NCBI RefSeq assembly: GCF_001590685.1
Contig: NZ_CP014616.1
Coordinates: 2,479,001 to 2,543,000, forward strand
Reading direction: 5' to 3'
Length of the DNA stretch: 64,000 nt
DNA from: Sporosarcina psychrophila
GTDB lineage: Bacteria > Bacillota > Bacilli > Bacillales_A > Planococcaceae
Made by a program: the position numbers and the translations under genes. The number at the start of each line of letters is the position of its first letter. The first letter of the stretch is position 1. This document shows positions 33,263 through 42,945 of the stretch, one piece after another. A model generated the notes under the pieces. The model did no database searches and was not told the origin of the DNA. It saw only the letters and a program-made list of their open reading frames with translations.

Positions 33263-34147
33263 TTAACAATGTGATGTTAACGGGAACATAAAGTTACCCT
33301 TCAGCAATGACTTTTTCGTTAAGACGAATAAAGCATCATCATCATTTGGCATAATGGTTGCTGTCATGCCTTCGATTGTAAAATCAGGTGTGAAATAAAA
33401 TACCACTTTTTTCGTTGTTTCCTTTACAATGCTTGCTAATACAGCCTCTATATTTGGCACTTTTAACGAAATGATATCGAAAATATGCAGTGTGTCTTCC
33501 TCTTCCTCCATTAGCACAATCGTTTCTAAATTCTCCACATAGAAAATGGCTTCACGGAATGCTAATGTGAAATAAAACATTAATAAACTTTCATTATTCT
33601 CAACATCTAAAATCGTTGAGTTTACATGGCGATTTTCCGCAAATTTTTCAAGTAATGCAAGGTCAATTTCAATAGTAAGCCGCTTTACTTTCGCATCCTT
33701 ATTCATTTGAATTGAACTTTTTGCTAGGTCTAAGCTAAATTCACTTTCATTTAGACGTGTAAATCCAAACTTCGGGTAAAAATCTAATACAGTATCATTC
33801 GCAAAAAGATACATGAAATCACAAGTATTTTCGTATTCTTTCATAATATGCTGCATTAATTGCTTAGCCAAACCTTGATTGCGATAATTTTCATCTGTCA
33901 TTACTGTACCAATCTGAATCCCTTCACACATTTTACCATTAATAACTATTGACATTTTATTAATTGAAGCATTTGCGATAACCTTACCTTCATCGACAAA
34001 TGAATATGGTATATATTTTTCATCCCAGTACCCTTTTTTGTACCAGCCTCGAAAATCTAATTCGAATGTTTTCATAGCTAAGGTATTAAAATTCTCCTTC
34101 AAGCTTTCATTATTACGATAATCACTTACTAATTCATATTTCCCCAT
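33263..34147 (-). CDS. GNAT-family acetyltransferase, two-domain
   Basis: The 294-residue protein has a GNAT core with IGTVMTDENYRNQGLAKQLM (about 77-96, acetyl-CoA loop RNQGLA) and FYPKFGFTRLNESEF, then a roughly 130-residue C-terminal domain, as in Eis-like acetyltransferases. The substrate is unknown; Eis-type enzymes act on amines including aminoglycosides. GGAGGG precedes the ATG. A leader with a terminator hairpin lies upstream. It is placed between a decayed cassette tail and a decayed cassette head. Confidence 0.8.
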   Translation of the reverse strand: MGKYELVSDYRNNESLKENFNTLAMKTFELDFRGWYKKGYWDEKYIPYSFVDEGKVIANASINKMSIVINGKMCEGIQIGTVMTDENYRNQGLAKQLMQHIMKEYENTCDFMYLFANDTVLDFYPKFGFTRLNESEFSLDLAKSSIQMNKDAKVKRLTIEIDLALLEKFAENRHVNSTILDVENNESLLMFYFTLAFREAIFYVENLETIVLMEEEEDTLHIFDIISLKVPNIEAVLASIVKETTKKVVFYFTPDFTIEGMTATIMPNDDDALFVLTKKSLLKGNFMFPLTSHC

Positions 34148-34226
34148 TTAAATTCCCTCCGATTTTTGTTTCATTCACCTTGGTGCATTACATGTGTATA
34201 TGGGAATTATCACCTCCTAAAAACAG

Positions 34227-34350
34227 AAAAAAGACTTTATGAGAATAAACTCATAAAGTCTTCTTATACGCAAAAAATAAAATTAACCGGCCTAAATCAA
34301 GTGTTTGCCTTTAGTCGGATTAAATATATCTGCTTATATGAATTAGACAT
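34227..34350 (-). promoter_or_regulatory. Possible attenuator leader of the GNAT gene
   Basis: On the minus strand a 17-codon frame (34297-34350, MSNSYKQIYLIRLKANT) with a weak AGAGAAG ribosome site is followed by a strong terminator hairpin, AAGACTTTATGAG/CTCATAAAGTCTT, with a T-run (34227-34265), about 80 bases before the acetyltransferase. This layout resembles ribosome-mediated attenuation of antibiotic-response genes. It could also simply be the terminator of a lost gene. Confidence 0.4.
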
Positions 34351-34734
34351 TATATTGCTTCTCTTAGTTATCGCAAAAGGACATCACAAATAAATCTATA
34401 AATAAATTATAGAATAGCCCTCCTATTAAATTCATTGGAATTTAAATTGCGATAATAAGTTTTAGCATAAAAGTCTAATCTCCCATCTGTTTTTAAGAAT
34501 GAATCTATAGTAACACATTGTTAGATTTCTGTCTTATTTTTGTTTCATGATTTTTTAGTATCAATGCTCTATAAAGAACGACTTATACTGAAGTAGTTTT
34601 ATTTATATAAATTATTCGATTCTCATCTTCTTCTCTTCGACATAAAAACACCCCTTTGGCTAAACGCTACCAAATAGGTAAAACAGCATAACTTTTTTTG
34701 GCAATTTGTATATCTTTATTTGTTGAACTCTGCA
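34351..34734. other. Gap without a recognisable gene
   Basis: Very AT-rich; no supported frame or hairpin was found apart from the leader described separately. Confidence 0.4.
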
Positions 34735-34808
34735 GACTTAATTAATTTATCACGCACACTCGTTCTCTCCTTTTGATTCAGCATACTGAATGAACGTTCG
34801 TGTCGCAA
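34735..34808 (-). pseudogene. Second decayed cassette head with LexA-type promoter
   Basis: TTGCGA-17-TATGCT holds GAACGTTCATTC (34788-34799), one base from the LexA core. It is followed by GGAGAGAACGAGT GTG and a few codons of the WYL-like gene before the sequence is lost. Confidence 0.6.
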
Positions 34809-35017
34809 TAGAACATTATGGATGTATTGTAATATTATTTATTCACTTTCAACTGCCAAGAACAAGTCTTTCCTACCTATCTTCTTAAATATTTATGAGA
34901 GCTACCATTCCTTCTACTGTAACGCCTTGCTTAATGCATTGTGTTTTCCGCGTATTTTGTGTAGTAATGGAATTTGCGTTAATTAAAGTAAATATATTAA
35001 TTTGGAGATAATTATTT

Positions 35018-35686
35018 ATGAAGAAGATGCAGAGGGTTCTTGCTTTATTATGTCTATTCGCTTTATTCACTACTACTATCTCAGTTCCTTTGGCCGGTGC
35101 AGAAGAAAGAGATTTACCAATTTCTAGCGATTTTAATCAACTTGAAGGGGTTTTCCCTAACAGCATTGATGAGTCTGAGCAGAAATTACTTGAAATAATT
35201 AAAGAGTTAGAACTATCCCAAGGAGAGGTTCTTGGAGAAGAACCTCTAGAAGAAGACTTAAATACACTATCTCTTCGTGGAAGCACAGTGGCAGGGGAAT
35301 ATCAGCTCGCAGGTATCGGAACGGTTACCGTGCTTGTATCAGGTGCTATTATTATTAATAATGTAATATGGGAAGCCGGATCAGCGATGGCGAAGAAAGT
35401 AATGGATCTAATTTTCCCCGCTAAAGCCGAACCTGTATACAAGACAGATGCAGAGGCAAAAACAGCCGCAGACAAACTAGGGTATACTAAAGTAAGTGAA
35501 CGATGTGGTAAAGTTGCGATTTTCAGCAAGGATAAAAAGACCAAAAATTGACCTGATTATATTTCTTGTGATATAGACGGTCATATTGGTGGAGCTTGGA
35601 AGGGCGGCTCTTCACCCAAAAAAATCTGTAATGAAACTACTAGGAGTGGTACATATGATAAGGACCTCAACCGTATTGGCAAATAA
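35018..35686 (+). pseudogene. Secreted polymorphic toxin (Ntox21-like) split by an in-frame TGA
   Basis: Residues 1-28 form a signal peptide (MKKMQRVLALLCLFALFTTT.., cleavage near AGAEE). A linker and a hydrophobic segment (GTVTVLVSGAIIINNVIWEA, about 99-118) follow. From about 140 a C-terminal toxin domain begins (YKTDAEAKTAADKLGYTKVS..GKVAIFSKDKKTKN). At 35549 TGA interrupts it; the same frame continues PDYISCDIDGHIGGAWKGGS..ETTRSGTYDKDLNRIGK to 35686. D-x-DGHxGGxWK and STRxGTYDxxLNRIG are hallmarks of the Ntox21 family. The break removes the conserved half unless TGA is read through. Confidence 0.7.
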
Positions 35687-36239
35687 ATCCATTAAGGTAA
35701 AGTCTGGAGTTACATTAACCGAGCCGTGGGGTTCTTCAATGTATTTTGATTCACCGATGGAAAACCGTGTTAGATTTTCAACGGATTATTTTAGAGAAAT
35801 TCGAGCAAAAGGGATTCAAATGTTTATCGATTACCTTACAACGAATGAACCAACTGTCGATTTATTCATTTCTCTAGAATATAATACAAGAAATAAATAT
35901 ATCACTAATAACTTATCAAAGCGCTTACGGTTAACAAATTGGAAGGAATACAAATTCACTAGTGAAGAATTTGATCTTCATGAGGGGTTTGGCAAAATTG
36001 CTTTAATAAAAGATGTTTCAGTAAATGAAACGATATTATATACAACAGACGCACTTCTCTACAAAAATAATCGCGCCACCAAAGCTTTGTTTATTATTGT
36101 CACAAGTAAGTATCTGATCCATATCGGAGGGAGTGGAGACGTAATCAATATACTTTCCAAAGAACCTAAGAATATTGAAAATTTAAAAATGAAGTATAAA
36201 GGTATTTTCGATACTTTTTACGATGAACCTTTAGACTAA
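35655..36239 (+). CDS. Putative immunity protein for the Ntox21-like toxin
   Basis: The 194-residue protein starts at ATG 35655, preceded by AGGAGTGG inside the toxin coding sequence and overlapping its end by 32 bases, a common layout for toxin and immunity pairs. No signal peptide is present, as expected for a cytoplasmic antitoxin. The family is not recognised; IYLS-type repeats are absent and it looks alpha/beta (VDLFISLEYNTRN.., KALFIIVTSKYLIHIGGSGD). Its frame is intact although the toxin is broken. Confidence 0.6.
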   Translation: MIRTSTVLANKSIKVKSGVTLTEPWGSSMYFDSPMENRVRFSTDYFREIRAKGIQMFIDYLTTNEPTVDLFISLEYNTRNKYITNNLSKRLRLTNWKEYKFTSEEFDLHEGFGKIALIKDVSVNETILYTTDALLYKNNRATKALFIIVTSKYLIHIGGSGDVINILSKEPKNIENLKMKYKGIFDTFYDEPLD

Positions 36240-36291
36240 TTTCAGAAGTTAGAGTGAAAAAACTTTATAAAACTACCACTTAGAACCGAAC

Positions 36292-36333
36292 AAAAAAAGC
36301 GACCATCCACACAATCTGTGGTTGGTCGCTTTT
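36292..36333 (+). terminator. Terminator after the immunity gene
   Basis: AAAAAGCGACCA/TGGTCGCTTTT arms. Confidence 0.8.
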
Positions 36334-36376
36334 ACTTTGTACTTATTTAACCTTTTCACAGACAACTGGGCAAATA

Positions 36377-36440
36377 AAAAAGACCGTCAATTGACGATCT
36401 CCTGTTGTTGAACTAAACCAACACCCGTTAGTTTAAGTAC
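36377..36440. repeat. Gene-tail repeat with terminator hairpin
   Basis: AGACCGTCAATTGACGATCT palindrome then GTTGAACTAAACCAACACCC and GTTAGTTTAAG. Confidence 0.65.
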
Positions 36441-36604
36441 AACCTCTCACAACCTGGAGAGAAACTGCCAAAATGGCAGCTATGCCCCGTTCTGAAACTC
36501 TTGCGTCTGAGGGTTGAATATAAGTGTGCTTATATGTGATTTTACATTCTATTTTTCATCAGCTCCGCCATTTGCTCCGAATTTGAATTCCCTTCATTTT
36601 GTAA

Positions 36605-37153
36605 TTAACTAATGATGTTAATATAATCCGATTCATTTCGGTTCTGACTTAATTTATATGCAGCCTGAATTTCTCCCACCTTAATCTTAAATCCAACTAT
36701 CCCTTTCAGTTCCTTTTCTAAAAGAGGAGTAGAAAGTTTATCCCATAAAACAGGGTTTTCACGATTTCCTTCATATTTTTCCAGCATTTTTGTTAAATCT
36801 TCTATTAACTCATCATTCTCTAAAATGATTGCTTTACCATATACATGGACAGCTTGATAGTTCCACGTCGGGACATTTTCCTGATTATACCAAGAGGAAG
36901 AGATATAAGCGTGTGGTCCTTGGAACATAATCAATACATCTTTACAGGTTTCGAATGTTCTCCATTGAGAGTTCCCATAAGCCATATGTCCAGTAATATA
37001 GTAATCATCCCCTTTTTTATTTAAGCCTAAAGGCAAATGAGTGGCAATTGGTTTACCTTTTTTCGTTGTGACAATCGTACCAAAAGAGTTTTTTTGAACA
37101 AAATCCAATATTCCATCAACATTTTCAACTTTAAAATATTTTGGAATATACAA
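36605..37153 (-). CDS. paiB: PaiB-like FMN-binding protein
   Basis: The 182-residue protein (MYIPKYFKVENVDGILDFVQ.., FGTIVTTKKGKPIATHLPLG, HMAYGNSQWR, GPHAYISSSWYNQENVPTWN) matches PaiB, a split-barrel flavin-binding protein reported with PaiA as a negative regulator of sporulation and degradative enzymes in B. subtilis. It is about 25 residues shorter at the C-terminus than that protein. Third gene of the marR-paiA-paiB operon. Confidence 0.88.
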   Translation of the reverse strand: MYIPKYFKVENVDGILDFVQKNSFGTIVTTKKGKPIATHLPLGLNKKGDDYYITGHMAYGNSQWRTFETCKDVLIMFQGPHAYISSSWYNQENVPTWNYQAVHVYGKAIILENDELIEDLTKMLEKYEGNRENPVLWDKLSTPLLEKELKGIVGFKIKVGEIQAAYKLSQNRNESDYINIIS

Positions 37154-37175
37154 AGTGATCCACCTTTCAAAATGG

Positions 37176-37703
<528 letters not shown>

Positions 37704-37719
37704 TCACTCCTTTATATAA

Positions 37720-38172
37720 TCAATAATTTCTCTTGTTTCCTTTTTTTACAAATACCCAGTCTTTTTCTACATTTTTTCTTATTCTTTGAAGAAGATTGAA
37801 AGTGGTTTCTGCTTCTTTCTCCGAAAATCCTTCTAATGCCATGATATTGGAATAATCATTTTCTCTTTTTATGAAAGGATAAACATTTTCCCCCTTCTCT
37901 GTTGGAATCAGTTGTTTATTTTTTTTGTTATGTGCATCTTCCCTCTTTTCAATAAAGCCATTCATTTCAAGTTTTTTTATAGCACGAGCTGCTGTAGTTC
38001 TATCTACTTTTATCATCTCAGCTAACTTTTCTTGAATGATTCCTGGATTTTCACATATTCGTACAAGGTACAAATACTGCCCTTTTGTAAGGTCATATTC
38101 TTTAAATTCTATATTACTAATAGAGTCTAATGCCCTTGCTATCATTCCAATTTCACGAAGAATTCCCTTCAT
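37720..38172 (-). CDS. MarR-family transcriptional regulator
   Basis: The 150-residue protein has the MarR winged helix (IIQEKLAEMIKVDRTTAARA..KKLEMNGFIEKREDAHNKKN). It is divergent from the YczE-like gene and begins the paiAB operon. The palindrome at 38244 in the shared promoter region is a good candidate operator. Confidence 0.88.
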   Translation of the reverse strand: MKGILREIGMIARALDSISNIEFKEYDLTKGQYLYLVRICENPGIIQEKLAEMIKVDRTTAARAIKKLEMNGFIEKREDAHNKKNKQLIPTEKGENVYPFIKRENDYSNIMALEGFSEKEAETTFNLLQRIRKNVEKDWVFVKKGNKRNY

Positions 38173-38243
38173 AACTTTACTCCTTAGAACATATTTTTAT
38201 TGCTTTTGCGATAAAAATAACATACATTAAGCTTACCTTATTA

Positions 38244-38261
38244 TTGTTGCACTTGCAACAA
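38244..38261. promoter_or_regulatory. Candidate MarR operator
   Basis: TTGTTGCA and TGCAACAA flank CT, perfect 8-bp arms, between the divergent marR and YczE-like genes. Confidence 0.7.
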
Positions 38262-38292
38262 AAAATAATAAAGGGGTCGAGTGAAGTGAAAT

Positions 38293-38922
38293 ATGTTTTT
38301 TATGTATTATGTATTATGTATTTTAATATTAACTCTAGGTATTTCTTTCACTATACAATCAGACCTTGGAACTTCACCTTTTGATGCACTATTGGTAGGG
38401 CTGTCTGTAAATGTGGGGCTTACTGTGGGAAGTTGGGAAGTAATAACAGCTTTAATATTGATATGTTTTAATTCTTTTTTAAAAAGAAAAAGGCCAGAAT
38501 TTTTGGGGTTGTTAACGGCATTTATAACGGGTATTGGTATTGATATGTGGCTTTTTTTATTACACAATTTGATAACGCCTGAACTATGGTACAGCAAAAT
38601 TGTTTGCTTTGAAATAGGCTTAGTTGTGATTGGAATAGGAACTGCAACATATTTACACACAAATTTCGCACCGATTCCAGTTGATCGATTAACATTAATC
38701 ATACAAGAATTAACCAGCACAACTATATTTTTTTCGAGAACATTCATTTACCTCTTATTCTTGATAATGGCACTGATTTTTAATGGACCAATTGGCGTTG
38801 GTACTTTATTAACTGTTTGTTTAGGGGGGCAAATACTTAATTACTTTATGAGATTTACTAGAAAAGTATTAGACCACATATTAACACAATCCAATACATC
38901 ACTAAATTATGATAAAGATTAA
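38293..38922 (+). CDS. YczE/YyaS-type membrane protein
   Basis: The 209-residue protein has five hydrophobic segments and the family signature LGISFTIQSDLGTSPFDALL near the N-terminus and PIPVDRLTLIIQEL in the middle. Function unknown; the link to MarR suggests export- or stress-related control. ATG 38293 has only a weak GAAGTG before it. Confidence 0.82.
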   Translation: MFFMYYVLCILILTLGISFTIQSDLGTSPFDALLVGLSVNVGLTVGSWEVITALILICFNSFLKRKRPEFLGLLTAFITGIGIDMWLFLLHNLITPELWYSKIVCFEIGLVVIGIGTATYLHTNFAPIPVDRLTLIIQELTSTTIFFSRTFIYLLFLIMALIFNGPIGVGTLLTVCLGGQILNYFMRFTRKVLDHILTQSNTSLNYDKD

Positions 38923-38952
38923 ACCATTCACTATAGAATGGTTTTTATTTTT

Positions 38953-39300
38953 CTTGTTGAACTAAACTGCTCCGTTAATTCAATAAGAACAGAGCATTGT
39001 TTTTTATTCGTCCATATTCATATGAATACCTCTTATTCGACAAACAATAAAGGCATCCGCTTAATTAAATGAGTAGTCACCCTTTGCTCTCAATAATCAA
39101 TTTTATCTTTCCACGTTTACTTTTGTAGGGATAAGTGAATTATGTATGTAAACCAAGAATAGATGACTGTGTCTTGGCAAATAAAAAAAGCGGCCTACCA
39201 CAATTAAGTCTGTGGAGGTTCCGCTTTTTCTTTAGTCTTAATTAACCTTTCCTCAGATAACTGGACAATCAAAAAAGACCGCCAATAGACGATCTCCTTT
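38953..39300. repeat. Long intergenic repeat, copy b of 12010-12346
   Basis: It contains the multi-hairpin element (38953-39055), a unique-looking middle shared with 12110-12230, the GCGG hairpin (39183-39230) and the GACCGCCAATAGACGATC hairpin. By eye about 90 percent of positions agree over 340 bases. Confidence 0.85.
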
Positions 39301-39486
39301 GTTTCAAAAATTGTTTTCGTTTGTTCAAAAACAACAGGTTAGAGAAATAGATATAAATTGCCTCACTGGTTGGTTAACAACTTTCCACTTAATTCATAAT
39401 CAAACCACATTCTAGAATAACATTTCACTCAAATTATTAGTACTACTGAACAAGAATTAATTATGGGTGATATTGTAATTTGTATT

Positions 39487-40362
39487 TTAAGTATATTTAG
39501 ATAGTACCCATCTTCTAGTAACTTCAGAAAATTTTTTAGTTGCTGGTGAGGGCGGTTTTCTTACTGCTAATCCAATCGTTCGATAGCTATCTATTTCAAG
39601 TGGAATAGCCTTTATAGAATCGATAGATTTCGGGATAATCATTTCTGGCATAATACTAATCCCCAGATTATTCTCTACCATCGAAAATACCGAATTCTCA
39701 TTCATATTTTCGAATCTAATATTAGGAGTTACTTTGTTCTCCTCAAAGATTTTTTGTATATCATGATAGCATTGATAAATTGGCATAATAAAAGGGTCAC
39801 TTTCGATTTGTTGAATAGATATTTTTCTTTCCTTACTTAATGGAGATTGGTCTGATACAACACATAAGAGGCGGTCTCTCTTCAATTGCGCGATTTCAAA
39901 CGACTCTAAATATGTTTCATTATTAATAAACCCACAATCTAATTTCCCACTTTGTAACCATTGCTTAATCTCTGTATAGTTGCCTTCCAATAGTTCTATT
40001 TCTATATTAGGATAATCATCTTCCATTTCTTTAACAATACTTGGAATCCAATTTGTTGAGATACTAGTAAAAACCCCCACCCTTACTGTTCCTTTGTTTA
40101 GACCATTGATGGCGTCCACTTCTTGTCTCAACATGTTGTTGTAATATAGAATTTTTCGAATAACAATTAATAGTCCTTCCGCATTTTTTGTCAACGTAAT
40201 TGTTGAGTGATTACGAATAAATAAAGGGAGAGAAAACTCTTTTTCCAAACTGGTTATAGCATGGCTAACAGCAGATTGAGTAACTCCCAAAGCTTCTGCA
40301 GTTTTGGTAAAACTATTTAGCTCTGCTACCTTGTTAAAAATTTCATACTTAACTAAGCTCAT
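39487..40362 (-). CDS. LysR-family transcriptional regulator
   Basis: The 291-residue protein has the LysR HTH (VAELNSFTKTAEALGVTQSA..HAITSLEKEF) and a two-lobed effector domain (VRVGVFTSISTNWIPSIVKE.., GKLDCGFIN, GISIMPE). I chose ATG 40362 because GAGGAGG lies 8 bases upstream. It is divergent from the epimerase-like gene, its likely target. Confidence 0.9.
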   Translation of the reverse strand: MSLVKYEIFNKVAELNSFTKTAEALGVTQSAVSHAITSLEKEFSLPLFIRNHSTITLTKNAEGLLIVIRKILYYNNMLRQEVDAINGLNKGTVRVGVFTSISTNWIPSIVKEMEDDYPNIEIELLEGNYTEIKQWLQSGKLDCGFINNETYLESFEIAQLKRDRLLCVVSDQSPLSKERKISIQQIESDPFIMPIYQCYHDIQKIFEENKVTPNIRFENMNENSVFSMVENNLGISIMPEMIIPKSIDSIKAIPLEIDSYRTIGLAVRKPPSPATKKFSEVTRRWVLSKYT

Positions 40363-40373
40363 TAACGCTACCT

Positions 40374-40396
40374 CCTCATGAATTTTATTCATGAGG
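40374..40396. promoter_or_regulatory. Palindrome in the LysR gene leader
   Basis: CCTCATGAAT-TTT-ATTCATGAGG has perfect 10-bp arms and touches the LysR ribosome site. It may be an operator for autoregulation or an RNA hairpin. Confidence 0.55.
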
Positions 40397-40504
40397 TTCA
40401 TTATAATTTTTCGCTTTATTAATTACAACCCTCTACTTATACTAAGTTCATGCTTTATTTTACAAATTGTTTTGATAGATAATTTAGTGGTGAGAGGATG
40501 AGAT

Positions 40505-41266
40505 ATGATGCAAAGAGTATTAATAACAGGTGCGGCAGGTAGGATTGGTCAAGATGTCGTAAACATTTTAGGTAGACAGAGAAACTACCAGTTAAGATTA
40601 GCAGATATTAACTTATCTGCTTTAGAGGTTTTCAAAGATGCGAGTCATGAGATAATTTATTTAAATGTATCTGATTTAGCAGCTTGTCAAGAGGCTATCA
40701 AAGGGATGGATTTAGTTATACACTTAGCTGGTGATCCTTCACCAGAAGCTGATTTTTATGGCTCATTATTAGAAAATAATATAAAGGGGACATATAATAT
40801 TTTTAGGGCCTCTAAAGATAATAACGTATCCAAAGTGATAGTTGCTTCTAGCGCCCAAACAATCGAAAGCTATCCACTGGATTACCAAGTGAATACTAAT
40901 TCACCTATTAGACCTAAAAATATGTACGGAGTCAGTAAGTGTTTTGTAGAGGCGGTTGCTTCATATTTTGCTTATGCAGAAGATTTGCAAAGCATTGCTA
41001 TCCGCATTGGAGCGTATGATGATTATAACCCAAATGGAAAACCTCTCTCAGCCCGAGATATGAGTGCTTACCTAAGCCCTGAAGATTTTATTGACCTTCT
41101 TTTGAAGTCAATGACTGCAAAGAACTTACCACCCTTTTCGATTTTACACGGCATTTCGGACAATAGGTTTAAACGGCTTGATATTGAAGAAACGAAAAAA
41201 TTAGTTGGGTACAACCCAAGTGCGGATGCATTTGAACTAAGCGGGGTTAAGTTATTTGATAAATAG
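40505..41266 (+). CDS. NAD-dependent epimerase/dehydratase (uronate dehydrogenase-like)
   Basis: The 253-residue short-chain dehydrogenase has the GxxGxxG motif in RVLITGAAGRIGQDV, the DLVIHLAGDPSPEADFYGSL segment and the active-site YGVSK. The pattern GAAGRIG..HLAG..NNIKGTYN resembles uronate dehydrogenases. The effector of the divergent LysR may be its substrate. Confidence 0.82.
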   Translation: MMQRVLITGAAGRIGQDVVNILGRQRNYQLRLADINLSALEVFKDASHEIIYLNVSDLAACQEAIKGMDLVIHLAGDPSPEADFYGSLLENNIKGTYNIFRASKDNNVSKVIVASSAQTIESYPLDYQVNTNSPIRPKNMYGVSKCFVEAVASYFAYAEDLQSIAIRIGAYDDYNPNGKPLSARDMSAYLSPEDFIDLLLKSMTAKNLPPFSILHGISDNRFKRLDIEETKKLVGYNPSADAFELSGVKLFDK

Positions 41267-41429
41267 AATGTCCAAATAAGGAAAAGGTTAAATTTTGATT
41301 GTCCTTCAAAAAGGTCATACCCCGCGAAAACATCTTGAAAAACCACGACATATTGTGTCAAAAATCCATTTAAACCTTTTTGGGTTTGAATCAAATTTTA
41401 GTGAATTCTTGGTATTGACTCTAGAAAAG

Positions 41430-41480
41430 AAAAAATATAGCGGCTCTTCCACAATCTAATCTGTAGAGGAGCCGCTTTTT
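41430..41480. terminator. GCGG-type terminator hairpin
   Basis: AGCGGCTC/GAGCCGCT arms with TTCCACA/TGTAGAG inner pairing and a T5 run. Confidence 0.8.
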
Positions 41481-41499
41481 ACTTTGTTCTTACTTATTT

Positions 41500-41746
41500 A
41501 CCGCAACAGTATATTTAACCGCTAACCCCAATACATCCGCGTCTGTTAGCGTGCCATTCGCTAACTTGTCAGCCCACGATGCATGAGCCCCGCCTCCACA
41601 GCTGCAGCTACGATGATTTGACGATGCGCTTTACTCGCTAGAGATGTTTCTGTTTCAAATTTTAATGCCGGGCTTGAAAATTTCAATTCCTCATCCTCCT
41701 CTTTTGGTGGTGTAGGCGTGGGTGTCGCCGTTATTTTTAGTTTCAA
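41500..41746 (-). pseudogene. Broken small phage gene
   Basis: MKLKITATPTPTPPKEEDEE..ALKFETETSLASKAHRQIIV reads for 61 codons, then the frame shifts to ..LANGTLTDADVLGLAVKYTV. A similar NDGTLTDFDAVGLLF tail occurs at 51035. Function unknown. Confidence 0.5.
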
Positions 41747-42720
41747 CTTGAAGTACTGAAGTACACAGCTAGACCATCCGCGATAGCCTCACCTTGCGCT
41801 TTCAGTTTCGCATCACTTCTTAATGCGCCGATGTCTGTTGTCGAGTCCATGAAGCCACCTTCCGTTAAGATAGCGGGCATGCTTGATTCTCTCAACATGT
41901 GAAGGTTGTCGGTTTTTACTCCTCTATTACGTAGGCCCATTGCTTGTACAATGCGTGGCTGAATAATTGCCGCGATTTCTTTCGATGCTTTACTTACGGT
42001 AGTCTCTTGAACAAGTGGTTCAACACCTCCGTGACTGCCCCACTTACCATCAAAAGCATTGTGATGAATAAGATACAAGCGCATCTGCTCCCCAAGCATT
42101 TGCCTTATTGGTACGCGTCGCAAGGGATACATCTGTGTTTCCAGTCGGGCCATCCAGTCTGAGGATCTGAACGTCCTGGTATTTATTCAGTCAGACTGAA
42201 CATGCCAATAACACTTTGTTATTAAATGACCATTCACGTTCACCATCAGGTGTGAGTTTGCCCGCAGTATTGATACCATGTCCGGAGTCTAGTGCGATTT
42301 TGACCAAGTTACCATCCTCCTTGTCGTATTTAGTTAGCTCATATCGCTCAATCAATTTATTAAGCTTTTCAGGGTAGTTAACATCTGTTGCATAACCGGC
42401 GTCTTTAACTGCAGCTGTTGCCTTCATATAATCTGTTTGATTTAAAACTGCTGCGTATCGGTTGTGAGACTCCCATCCAGTTCCGTTAACGTATTTACCG
42501 CATAAATCAATAACACATCAATCTAGGGCTGGATACTTCCTGAATTCTGCGGTTACACGATATGGCGTCTCGTCGGTTCGTTTTTCGTAAACGGAACCAG
42601 TCCAGTCACTGCCTTTTTTTATTCCAAAATGGTTGTTTGCGTTCTTGGCCAATTCAGATGTCCCGAATGCTGATTCCAAAATGCCCTAGGCGATAATTAA
42701 AGAAGGAAGGACTCCATGAG
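41743..42720 (-). pseudogene. Phage endolysin (glucosaminidase plus amidase), broken
   Basis: Pieces appear in order on the minus strand: GILESAFGTSELAKNANNHF and GSDWTGSVYEKRTDETPYRV of a glucosaminidase domain (interrupted by stops near 42680 and 42520), DAGYATDVNYPEKLNKLIER, then the amidase_3 start VKIALDSGHGINTAGK and, after a frameshift near 42180, LIHHNAF and PAILTEGGFMDSTTD. At least three lesions inactivate it. Confidence 0.8.
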
Positions 42721-42768
42721 CCCTCCCGTGTTTTATTTCATATGGTGTGAGGGTGTCAATGAATGACA

Positions 42769-42945
42769 TTAGCCCTCATCCTTTGTGTAGCCTTCATTTT
42801 TATTCCGCAACTCAAATAGTCCAGTTGCTGATAATCCCGCTAGTCCTCCTACCCACAATCGCAAGACTAAATCCAAATCCGTAAACAGAGATGCTGCAAA
42901 TCCAATAAAAATGCCCACCACGAATGCGATGAGCGGAACGAAATT
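42769..42945 (-). pseudogene. Phage holin remnant
   Basis: The frame FVPLIAFVVGIFIGFAASLF..LRLWVGGLAGLSATGLFELR is open but has a stop instead of a start codon just upstream. Two hydrophobic segments and the position before the endolysin fit a holin. Confidence 0.6.
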
